Positions 34,383 through 41,507 of a stretch of DNA of 43,209 nucleotides are shown piece by piece. Origin of the DNA: Tardiphaga sp. GTDB lineage: Bacteria; Pseudomonadota; Alphaproteobacteria; Rhizobiales; Xanthobacteraceae. Location of the stretch: the NCBI RefSeq assembly GCF_028290785.1, contig NZ_JAQGJD010000240.1, positions 1 to 43,209 on the forward strand, given 5' to 3'. Position 1 is the stretch's first letter; every line of letters begins with the position of its first letter. The translations under genes and the position numbers were made by a program. Under the pieces are notes generated by a model that did not search any database, was not told where the DNA came from, and saw only the letters and a list, made by a program, of their open reading frames with translations.

Positions 34383-35501
34383 TTGGACAGCAATACATCG
34401 GGCACAGCACACCTCACGGACGCCCAGCGCATCGACTGGCTGCGGCTGATCCGCAGCGATAATGTCGGCCCGCGCACGTTCCGTTCGCTGGTCAATCATT
34501 ACGGCAGCGCTCGCGCGGCTCTGGAGCGGCTGCCGGATCTGGCGCGTCGCGGCGGGGCCACGCGTCCCGGCCGGATTGCCAGCGAAGACGACGCCCGGCG
34601 TGAACTTGCAGCCTGCCGCAAGATCGGCGTCGCGCTGCTGGCGCCCGGTGAAGCCGGCTATCCGCCTCGCCTGGCCGGCATCGAAGACGCGCCTCCCCTG
34701 CTCGGCGTCCGCGGCACGGCCGACGCCTTGATGCGGCCGATGATCGCCATTGTCGGCTCGCGCAACGCCTCCGCCGCCGGGCTGAAATTCGCAGCGAAGC
34801 TAGCGCATGATCTCGGCGACGCCGGCTTTGTCATTGCCTCCGGCCTAGCCCGCGGCATCGACCAGGCCGCGCATCGCGCCACCGTCCGGAGCGGCACGCT
34901 GGCGGTCCTCGCCGGCGGCCACGACAAAATCTATCCACCGGAGCACGAGGACCTGCTGTTCGCGATCCTCGAACAGGGCGGAGCGATCTCGGAAATGCCA
35001 CTCGGCCATGTGCCGCGGGCACGGGATTTTCCCCGCCGAAACCGACTGATCTCCGGCGCTTCGCTGGGCGTCGTGGTGATCGAGGCCGCGCATCGCTCGG
35101 GCTCGCTGATCACGGCCAGGAGCGCCGCCGAACAGGGCAGAGAGGTGTTTGCCGTGCCTGGCTCGCCGCTCGACCCGCGCGCCGCCGGCACCAACGATCT
35201 CATCAAGCAGGGCGCGGCCCTGATTACCGAGGCCGCCGACGTCATCAACGCCGTCACGCCGATCATGGAGCGCCCGGTGGAACTGCCAAGCCGCGAGCCC
35301 GACGATATCGCTTCCTTCGACGAGCCCGATCATAGCGACCGCGCGCGGATCGTCGCGCTGCTCGGGCCGAGCCCGGTGGGCATCGACGACCTGATCCGCC
35401 TCAGCGGCACGTCGGCCGCGGTGGTACGCACGGTGCTGCTGGAGCTCGAACTCGCCGGCCGTCTCGAGCGCCATGGCGGCGGGCTGGTGTCGATGATCTG
35501 A
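34383..35501 (+). CDS. dprA: DNA-processing protein DprA
   Basis: DprA binds incoming single-stranded DNA and loads RecA during natural transformation; it is widespread even in species not known to be competent. The 372-residue product has an N-terminal helical domain, the Rossmann core ([72 protein letters not shown]) and a C-terminal winged helix ([20 protein letters not shown]). The start is TTG at 34383: GGAGGGG lies about eight bases upstream and no ATG gives a better alignment. It converges with an HxlR gene, six bases apart. Confidence 0.95.
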   Translation: MDSNTSGTAHLTDAQRIDWLRLIRSDNVGPRTFRSLVNHYGSARAALERLPDLARRGGATRPGRIASEDDARRELAACRKIGVALLAPGEAGYPPRLAGIEDAPPLLGVRGTADALMRPMIAIVGSRNASAAGLKFAAKLAHDLGDAGFVIASGLARGIDQAAHRATVRSGTLAVLAGGHDKIYPPEHEDLLFAILEQGGAISEMPLGHVPRARDFPRRNRLISGASLGVVVIEAAHRSGSLITARSAAEQGREVFAVPGSPLDPRAAGTNDLIKQGAALITEAADVINAVTPIMERPVELPSREPDDIASFDEPDHSDRARIVALLGPSPVGIDDLIRLSGTSAAVVRTVLLELELAGRLERHGGGLVSMI

Positions 35502-35507
35502 GCAAGC

Positions 35508-35936
35508 TCAGCCGGTCGAATTGCGGCCGTCGAAATTCTGTCGCGCGGTTTCAATGTCCGGCTGATGCTCCTGCGCCCAGGCACCCAACGCCATCACTGG
35601 CAAGCTCAGGCCACGGCCGAGATCGGTAAGTTCGTAATCGACCCGTGGCGGGACGGTCGGAAATACCGTGCGGGTTACGAGGCCGTCGCGTTCCAGCCCG
35701 CGCAGGGTCAGCGTCAGCATCCGCTGCGAGATGCCGCCGATCATGCGCTTGAGTTCGTTGAAGCGGCGCGGCCCGCCGCCGAGCAGCATGATCACCAGCA
35801 CGCTCCATTTGTCGCCGACCCGCGACAGCACCGCCGCGACGCCGCGGCAGTCGCTGCCGAGATGCGCGTTGGGCGGAAGGACAGGCACATCGATGTGCTC
35901 GGGTTTCAAATCTGTGCCTTCTTGTGCGTTTTCCAA
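35508..35936 (-). CDS. HxlR-family transcriptional regulator (next to azoR)
   Basis: HxlR proteins are small winged-helix dimers that often sense electrophiles or oxidants through a cysteine. The 142-residue product has [20 protein letters not shown], with a cysteine (C30) just before the first helix. The recognition region is [20 protein letters not shown], then [20 protein letters not shown] and [10 protein letters not shown]. The TTG start at 35936 lacks a good ribosome site; a TTG at 35909 has AAGG at normal spacing and is an alternative. It is divergent from the azoreductase gene, 50 bases apart, as with the YodB-azoR type arrangement in Bacillus. Confidence 0.9.
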   Translation of the reverse strand: MENAQEGTDLKPEHIDVPVLPPNAHLGSDCRGVAAVLSRVGDKWSVLVIMLLGGGPRRFNELKRMIGGISQRMLTLTLRGLERDGLVTRTVFPTVPPRVDYELTDLGRGLSLPVMALGAWAQEHQPDIETARQNFDGRNSTG

Positions 35937-35953
35937 TAGTCACTCATGTAGCG

Positions 35954-35985
35954 TCAGTTACAAACCTATACCATAGGAAAACTGA
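35954..35985. promoter_or_regulatory. Possible HxlR operator between HxlR gene and azoR
   Basis: TCAGTT (35954-35959) and AACTGA (35980-35985) form a 6-bp inverted repeat with a 20-base spacer spanning most of the 50-base gap. Short and widely spaced, so weak evidence. Confidence 0.25.
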
Positions 35986-35986
35986 T

Positions 35987-36595
35987 ATGAAACTGCTTCA
36001 CATCGATTCCAGCGTGCTGGGCCCAAACTTCGTCAGCCGGCAGGTATCCGCGGCGGTCGTCCGCCATCTGACGGACACCACGCCGGGTCTGCAAGTGACC
36101 TATCGCGACCTCGCCGCCACGCCGCTGGCGCATCTGTCGGGCGCGCATCTCGCCGCCGCACAGGGAGCCACGCCCGAGGTCAGCCTGGGTGCGGACCTCG
36201 CCGCCGGCCAGACGGCGCTCGACGACTTCCTCGCTGCGGACATCGTGGTAATCGGTGCGCCAATGTACAATTTCACGATCCCGACGCAGCTCAAGGCATG
36301 GATCGACCGCATCGCGGTGGCTGGCAAGACGTTCAAGTACGACGCCAGTGGCGTCCAGGGCCTGGCCGGCGGCAAACGCATCGTCATTGCGCTATCGCGC
36401 GGCAATTTCTACGGCGTCGGCGCACCCGCTGCAGCCTATGAACACGCAGAAACCTATCTGCGCGGCGTGTTCGGATTCATTGGCGTTACCGATATTGAAG
36501 TCATTGTTGCCGAGGGGGTCAACCTTGGACCGGACCATCGCGAAAAGGCAGTCACTGCGGCGCTGCAGGCGGCAACCGATCTGCGCGCGGCATAG
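35987..36595 (+). CDS. azoR: FMN-dependent NADH:quinone oxidoreductase / azoreductase
   Basis: AzoR reduces quinones (and azo dyes) by two electrons, protecting against thiol-reactive electrophiles. The 202-residue flavodoxin-like product begins [20 protein letters not shown] with the FMN phosphate loop, continues with [20 protein letters not shown] around the isoalloxazine, and has [24 protein letters not shown] precedes the ATG at 35987. The divergent HxlR gene probably represses it. It ends one base before the stop of a convergent small membrane protein gene. Confidence 0.94.
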   Translation: MKLLHIDSSVLGPNFVSRQVSAAVVRHLTDTTPGLQVTYRDLAATPLAHLSGAHLAAAQGATPEVSLGADLAAGQTALDDFLAADIVVIGAPMYNFTIPTQLKAWIDRIAVAGKTFKYDASGVQGLAGGKRIVIALSRGNFYGVGAPAAAYEHAETYLRGVFGFIGVTDIEVIVAEGVNLGPDHREKAVTAALQAATDLRAA

Positions 36596-36596
36596 G

Positions 36597-36752
36597 CTAG
36601 AACCACTCGCCGGGCAAATACTGGTCGAGCACGATAACGCTCAACGATAGCAGCAGTCCGATCGCGCAAAACAGCGCGATGGCGACGAGCGGATGCGTTT
36701 CCGTGGCCTCAGCAGGCTTCGGAACCGCAACAATCCGTGTGACATCTGCCAT
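36597..36752 (-). CDS. Tiny single-span membrane protein
   Basis: A 51-residue protein: a polar N-terminus (MADVTRIVAVPKPAEATETH), one hydrophobic helix at about 21-43 (PLVAIALFCAIGLLLSLSVI) and a short tail ending YLPGEWF. GGGAG is seven bases before the ATG at 36752 and lies in the 3' arm of an 11-bp hairpin (36758-36791), so translation may be gated by RNA structure. It is 166 bases downstream of the SDR gene on the same strand. Function unknown; no family recognised. Confidence 0.7.
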   Translation of the reverse strand: MADVTRIVAVPKPAEATETHPLVAIALFCAIGLLLSLSVIVLDQYLPGEWF

Positions 36753-36757
36753 ATCGA

Positions 36758-36791
36758 ACTCCCGTGGGTGGCCCTGCCCTCCCACGGGAGT
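36758..36791 (-). promoter_or_regulatory. Leader hairpin covering the ribosome site of the tiny membrane protein gene
   Basis: ACTCCCGTGGG (plus strand 36758-36768) pairs exactly with CCCACGGGAGT (36781-36791); 12-base loop. In the minus-strand RNA the 3' arm contains GGGAG, the only ribosome site for the ATG at 36752. Confidence 0.55.
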
Positions 36792-36918
36792 CTTCACGTC
36801 ATGCGCAGCGGTTCAGCGGACCAGAGCAAATACTGAAAATACATCCTCGCAACGCATCCCACCCGCACGCCACTTTGAGGTTGTGGTGCAGGCTCTCCGC
36901 GCGATGGATCGATGGTGC

Positions 36919-37692
36919 CTAGCCGCGATACGCCGGAGCGCCAGCCGGTGAAGCAGTGGAGCCGCCATCGACGAAGATCTCGGCGCCTTGAATGTTCGAC
37001 GCATCGTCAGACGCCAGGAACAGCACGGTCTTCGCGACCTGTTCCGGCTTGCCGAAACGGCCAAGCGGAATCGTCTGGGAGATTTTCGCTTCGAGCGCGG
37101 TGACGGCTTCGGGCGTAGGTGCGTGGCGACTCCAGATCGGCGTGCTGGTGGCACCTGGCGAAACGACATTGACGCGGATGCCGCGCGGCGACAGTTCCGA
37201 CGCCATGACGCGGGCCATCGCGCGCACCCCGGCCTTGCTCGCGGCGTAGGCCGCGTAACCGGGGTTGCCCAGCACCGAGATTACCGAGCCGTTGAGGATG
37301 ATCGAGGCGCCGTCATTGAGATGCGGCACTGCCGCCTGCACCGTGAAGAACACAGCCGTGATGTTGGTCTTCAGGATCGATTCGAACAGGTCGAGGGAGG
37401 TACCCCCGACCGGGGTGCTGCCGCTGATGCCGGCATTGGCAAACACGATATCGAGCTTGCCGAATTTCTCCACCGCTTTGGCAACGGCGTTCTCGGTGGC
37501 GGCGATATCGGTGGCATCGGCAACGATCCCCACCGCATTGGAGCCGAGCTCCGCGACCGCCGCGTCCAGCCTGGCCTTGTCGCGACCGGTAATCGCCACC
37601 TTGGCGCCTTCCGCCACGAAAAGCCGTGCGGTGGTCAGTCCGATACCGCTGTTGCCGCCGGTAATTAACGCCGTCTTGCCTGCGAGTCTCAT
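36919..37692 (-). CDS. Short-chain dehydrogenase/reductase (SDR)
   Basis: A 257-residue classical SDR. It has TGGNSGIG (TGxxxGxG NAD(P) motif), FANAGISG (NAG motif), the catalytic serine in LNGSVISVLG, Tyr and Lys in YAAYAASKAG, and VVSPGATSTPIW after it. The reading R in ITGRDKARLD after strand two suggests NADP preference. AGGAGC precedes the ATG at 37692; a longer in-frame start at 37740 would run into the operator. It is divergent from an HxlR regulator, with two operator-like repeats between them, so it is probably induced by a compound that inactivates that regulator. The substrate is unknown. Confidence 0.94.
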   Translation of the reverse strand: MRLAGKTALITGGNSGIGLTTARLFVAEGAKVAITGRDKARLDAAVAELGSNAVGIVADATDIAATENAVAKAVEKFGKLDIVFANAGISGSTPVGGTSLDLFESILKTNITAVFFTVQAAVPHLNDGASIILNGSVISVLGNPGYAAYAASKAGVRAMARVMASELSPRGIRVNVVSPGATSTPIWSRHAPTPEAVTALEAKISQTIPLGRFGKPEQVAKTVLFLASDDASNIQGAEIFVDGGSTASPAGAPAYRG

Positions 37693-37713
37693 GGTGCGCT
37701 CCTGAAGCCAACC

Positions 37714-37730
37714 GGTTGCTTTTTGCAACC
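37714..37730. promoter_or_regulatory. Candidate HxlR operator 1 (17 bp)
   Basis: GGTTGC-TTTTT-GCAACC is a perfect 6-bp dyad, 21 bases upstream of the SDR start. It shares its ends with operator 2, 38 bases away. Confidence 0.6.
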
Positions 37731-37751
37731 GTGTTGCCATCTAGGCGGACC

Positions 37752-37768
37752 GGTTTTATATTGCAACC
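37752..37768. promoter_or_regulatory. Candidate HxlR operator 2 (17 bp)
   Basis: GGTTTTATATTGCAACC matches operator 1 at 13 of 17 positions, with the same GGTT...TTGCAACC frame. It lies 48 bases before the HxlR start, so the two sites serve the divergent gene pair. Confidence 0.55.
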
Positions 37769-37816
37769 AGATATTCGGATGCCCACGTTTTCGTGAGGAC
37801 GCCGAGGAGAGCCGCC

Positions 37817-38272
37817 ATGGCCAAGCGCACCAGCCTGAAAGACAACGCCTGCCCGATAGCGCGATCGATGGAATCGATCGGCGACTGCTGGTCAATGCTG
37901 ATCATCCGCGACGCCATGATGGGGCTGCGTCGCTTCAGCGAATTCCAGAAGCATCTCGGACTGGCCAAGAATATCCTGACGACCCGGCTGCGGGCGCTGG
38001 TGGCCGATGGCATCCTGACGACAGAGCCCGCGTCCGACGGCAGCGCCTATCAGGACTACGTGCTGACGCCGAAAGGCCGCGCGGTATTTCCGATCATGGT
38101 GGCGCTGCGGCAGTGGGGCGAGGATTTTGCGTTTGCGCCCGGCGAAGCCACCAACATCATGGTCGATCGCAAAGCCGGCAAGCGGGTGCGCCCGCTCGAA
38201 CTGCACGCCGCGGATGGCCGGCTGCTCGGCGTCGGCGATACCGCGATCAAGCCGGTCGCATCAGCGGGCTGA
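37817..38272 (+). CDS. HxlR-family transcriptional regulator (divergent from SDR)
   Basis: The 151-residue product has the HxlR winged helix: CPIARSMESIGDCWSMLIIR (C11 near the N-terminus, a candidate sensing cysteine), GLRRFSEFQKHLGLAKNILT as recognition region, then LRALVADGILTTEPASDGSA and YVLTPKGRAVFPIM. A C-terminal 40 residues extend beyond the minimal fold (MVDRKAGKRVRPLELHAADG), typical of the longer HxlR subgroup. GAGGAG precedes the ATG at 37817. Regulation of the divergent SDR and itself through the GGTT...AACC sites is inferred. Confidence 0.92.
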   Translation: MAKRTSLKDNACPIARSMESIGDCWSMLIIRDAMMGLRRFSEFQKHLGLAKNILTTRLRALVADGILTTEPASDGSAYQDYVLTPKGRAVFPIMVALRQWGEDFAFAPGEATNIMVDRKAGKRVRPLELHAADGRLLGVGDTAIKPVASAG

Positions 38273-38480
38273 ACGGCGGTTGCCGGCCTGTCGCACGATC
38301 TCCTCCGCCTCCATGTGGGCCATGTCGATCAGGTAGACGAGCATGCCGTGACCATGGCGCTGCGCGACGCGCGCGAGGGTCTTCGAGCGCACTCTTTATA
38401 TAATGAGCGGCTTCCTCCGGACCGCCGTCCCGCGGAGGCTCGCCATCGTCGAAACGATCGCTTCCAGGCGGTGGCGTCAT
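38261..38480 (-). pseudogene. Frameshifted small hypothetical gene
   Basis: An ATG at 38480 with AAGGGA upstream opens MTPPPGSDRFDDGEPPRDGG, then PEEAAHYIK. Beyond about 38390 the frame becomes arginine/proline-rich nonsense, while the neighbouring frame continues sensibly as TLARVAQRHGHGMLVYLIDM, then AHMEAEEIVRQAGNRRSAR and a stop at 38261. The total of 220 bases is one more than a multiple of three. Joined, it would be a roughly 72-residue acidic-helical protein like short hypotheticals I recall in Bradyrhizobium. So the gene is broken by a frameshift around 38390-38405, or the sequence has an error. Its end overlaps the HxlR gene by 12 bases. Confidence 0.6.
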
Positions 38481-38620
38481 CGACAGTCCCTTCGGCAACA
38501 GATTGTTGCGACCTTCCCTAGTTACCACGAACGCTCAGTTTTACGCAACCATAAGATGTACAATACAACCAAGAGTATATTCACCTGGGCTGCTTTCAGC
38601 GGCCATCAACAGATCAATAT

Positions 38621-38649
38621 TTGACACGCGCCCCCTTCACACCCATGTT
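38621..38649 (+). promoter_or_regulatory. topA: Possible topA promoter
   Basis: TTGACA (38621-38626), 17-base spacer, CATGTT (38644-38649), 70 bases before the topA ATG in an AT-rich stretch. Good -35, weak -10. Confidence 0.4.
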
Positions 38650-38718
38650 CGCGGCGAAACGGCCGACGCGACTCTCGCGGAACCGGCCCGACTTTCCCCA
38701 TTAAGCTATTGGAATGAC

Positions 38719-41505
38719 ATGAATATCGTCATTGTCGAGTCGCCATCCAAGGCCAAGACGATCAACAAGTATCTCGGGCCCGACTACGAGGTGCTGGCAT
38801 CGTTCGGCCATGTTCGCGACCTTCCCGCCAAGAACGGATCGGTCGATCCCGACGCCAATTTCCAGATGATCTGGGAGGTCGATCCCAAGGCTGCCAGCCG
38901 TCTCAACGACATCGCCAAGGCTCTCAAGGGCGCCGACAAGCTGATCCTCGCAACCGATCCGGATCGCGAAGGCGAGGCGATTTCCTGGCACGTGCTCGAA
39001 GTGCTGAAGGAAAAACGCGCGATCAAGGATCACAAGATCGAACGCGTCGTGTTCAACGCCATCACCAAACAGGCGGTGACCGAGGCGATGAAGAACCCGC
39101 GCCAGATCGATGGCGCGCTGGTTGATGCCTACATGGCGCGCCGCGCGCTCGATTATCTGGTCGGCTTTACGCTGTCGCCGGTGCTGTGGCGAAAACTGCC
39201 CGGCGCGCGTTCGGCCGGCCGCGTGCAGTCGGTCGCGTTGCGGCTGGTGTGCGACCGCGAGCTCGAAATCGAAAAATTCATCCCGCGCGAATACTGGTCG
39301 CTGGTCACCACGTTGGCGACGCCGCGCGGCGAAAGCTTTGAAGCGCGCCTGATCGGCGCCGACGGCAAGAAGATTCAGCGCCTCGACATCGGCACCGGCG
39401 AAGAGGCTGAAGACTTCCGCAAGGCGATCGAGGCCGCCAAGTTCGAAGTCACCACCGTCGAAGCCAAGCCGGCGCGCCGCAATCCGCAGGCGCCGTTCAC
39501 GACCTCGACGTTGCAGCAGGAAGCCAGCCGCAAGCTCGGCTTCGCGCCGGCGCACACCATGCGCATCGCGCAGCGGCTCTATGAGGGCATCGACATTGGC
39601 GGCGAGACCACCGGTCTCATTACCTATATGCGAACCGACGGCGTGCAGATCGACGGCTCGGCGATCACGCAGGCGCGCGAAGTGATCGGTGAGGACTACG
39701 GCAAGCAGTACGTCCCCGGCGTCGCGCGGCAATACTCGACCAAGGCCAAGAACGCCCAGGAAGCGCATGAAGCGATCCGCCCGACCGACCTGTCGCGCCG
39801 CCCCGCCAGCCTGCGCGGCCGGCTCGATACCGACCAGGCCAAGCTCTATGAGCTGATCTGGGTCCGCACCATCGCCAGCCAGATGGAATCCGCGGAAATG
39901 GAGCGCACCACCGTGGACATCTCGGCCAAGGCCGGCGCCCGCGTGCTGGAATTGCGCGCCACCGGCCAGGTGGTGAAGTTCGACGGCTTCCTCGCGGTCT
40001 ATCAGGAAGGCAAGGACGACGACACCGACGACGAGGATTCACGCCGCCTGCCCGCCATGAGCGAAGGCGAGACGCTGAAGAAAGAGAACCTCGCCGTCAC
40101 CCAACACTTCACCGAACCGCCACCGCGCTTCTCGGAAGCCTCCCTGGTGAAGCGGATGGAAGAACTCTCGATCGGCCGGCCCTCGACCTACGCGTCGATC
40201 CTGCAGGTTCTCAAGGACCGCGGCTATGTGCGGCTCGAGAAGAAGCGCCTGTACGGCGAGGACAAGGGCCGCGTCGTCGTGGCCTTCCTGGAGAACTTCT
40301 TCGCCAGGTACGTGGAGTATGACTTCACCGCGGCGCTGGAAGAGAATCTCGACCGAATCTCCAACAACGAAATCTCCTGGCAGCAGGTGCTGCGCGATTT
40401 CTGGACCGACTTCATCGGCGCCGTGAACGAGATCAAGGATCTGCGCGTCACCCAGGTGCTCGACGCGCTCGACGACATGCTGGGGCCGCACATCTACGCG
40501 CCGCGCGAAGACGGCGGCGATCCCCGGCAGTGCCCGACCTGCGGCACGGGCAAGCTCAACCTCAAGGCCGGCAAGTTCGGCGCCTTCGTCGGCTGCTCGA
40601 ACTATCCGGAATGCCGCTACACCCGCCCGCTCGCGGCGGATTCCGGCGCCAGCGCCGACCGCATCCTTGGCAAGGACCCGCTGACCGACCGCGACGTGGC
40701 GGTGAAGGCCGGCCGTTTCGGGCCGTACATCCAGCTTGGCGACGTCAAGGACTACGCCGAAGGCGAGAAGCCGAAACGCGCGGGCATCCCCAAGGACACG
40801 TCGCCCAGCGACGTCGAGCTCGACCTCGCGCTCAAACTGCTGTCGTTGCCCCGCGAAGTCGGCAAGCACCCGGAAACGGGCGAGCCGATCACCGCCGGGC
40901 TTGGCCGGTTCGGGCCTTTCGTGCGCCATGAGAAAACCTATGCCAGCCTCGAGGCTGGCGACGAGGTGTTCGACATCGGGCTCAATCGCGCGGTGACGCT
41001 GATCGCCGAGAAGATCCTGAAGGGCCCGAGCGGCCGCAAGTTCGGCGCCGACCCAGGCAAGCCGCTCGGCGAGCATCCCACCCTCGGCGGCGTCGCCGTC
41101 AAAGGCGGCCGCTACGGCGCCTATGTCACCGCCGGCGGCGTCAATGCGACGATCCCCAGCGACAAGACGCAGGAGACGATCACGCTGGAAGAAGCCATCG
41201 CGTTGATCGACGAGCGCGCCGCCAAGGGCGGCGGCAAGCCGAAGCGTGGCGCCAAGAAGGCCGTCGCGAAAAAGACGCCGGCCAAGAAGGCTGCGGCTAA
41301 ATCCGCAGATATCGACGCCAAGCCCGTCAAGAAGGCAGCAGCCAAGAAGAAGGTGGCCAAGAAGGCCGTCAAGAAAATCGCAGCCAAGCCGAAAGCCGAG
41401 GGTGCTGCCGCGAGCGCGGCGCGTGCCCCCGTGACCGCGAAAACCTCACCGGCCAAGAAGACTGCCAAACCTGCCGCGAAAAAGAGCGCGGGCAAGAACG
41501 GATAA
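38719..41505 (+). CDS. topA: DNA topoisomerase I
   Basis: TopA relaxes negative supercoils by breaking one strand. The 928-residue product starts MNIVIVESPSKAKTINKYLG (TOPRIM), has DREGEAISWH with catalytic acids, and the active tyrosine Y303 in GLITYMRTDG. One C4 zinc ribbon (C605, C608, C626, C632) follows, then TOPRIM-C repeats of the GRFGPY/GRFGPF/GRYGAY type. The last 94 residues (from 835) are a lysine/alanine tail of AKK repeats like histone H1, which should strengthen DNA binding. The ATG at 38719 gives the canonical N-terminus; upstream in-frame codons are AT-rich non-coding sequence. rnr follows after two bases. Confidence 0.97.
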   Translation: MNIVIVESPSKAKTINKYLGPDYEVLASFGHVRDLPAKNGSVDPDANFQMIWEVDPKAASRLNDIAKALKGADKLILATDPDREGEAISWHVLEVLKEKRAIKDHKIERVVFNAITKQAVTEAMKNPRQIDGALVDAYMARRALDYLVGFTLSPVLWRKLPGARSAGRVQSVALRLVCDRELEIEKFIPREYWSLVTTLATPRGESFEARLIGADGKKIQRLDIGTGEEAEDFRKAIEAAKFEVTTVEAKPARRNPQAPFTTSTLQQEASRKLGFAPAHTMRIAQRLYEGIDIGGETTGLITYMRTDGVQIDGSAITQAREVIGEDYGKQYVPGVARQYSTKAKNAQEAHEAIRPTDLSRRPASLRGRLDTDQAKLYELIWVRTIASQMESAEMERTTVDISAKAGARVLELRATGQVVKFDGFLAVYQEGKDDDTDDEDSRRLPAMSEGETLKKENLAVTQHFTEPPPRFSEASLVKRMEELSIGRPSTYASILQVLKDRGYVRLEKKRLYGEDKGRVVVAFLENFFARYVEYDFTAALEENLDRISNNEISWQQVLRDFWTDFIGAVNEIKDLRVTQVLDALDDMLGPHIYAPREDGGDPRQCPTCGTGKLNLKAGKFGAFVGCSNYPECRYTRPLAADSGASADRILGKDPLTDRDVAVKAGRFGPYIQLGDVKDYAEGEKPKRAGIPKDTSPSDVELDLALKLLSLPREVGKHPETGEPITAGLGRFGPFVRHEKTYASLEAGDEVFDIGLNRAVTLIAEKILKGPSGRKFGADPGKPLGEHPTLGGVAVKGGRYGAYVTAGGVNATIPSDKTQETITLEEAIALIDERAAKGGGKPKRGAKKAVAKKTPAKKAAAKSADIDAKPVKKAAAKKKVAKKAVKKIAAKPKAEGAAASAARAPVTAKTSPAKKTAKPAAKKSAGKNG

Positions 41506-41507
41506 TT

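Noticed and set aside
41246-41470. Repeated AAGAAGG units in topA as a DNA tandem repeat or CRISPR-like array
   Set aside because: Irregular spacing and in-frame with the lysine-rich TopA tail; it is coding low complexity.
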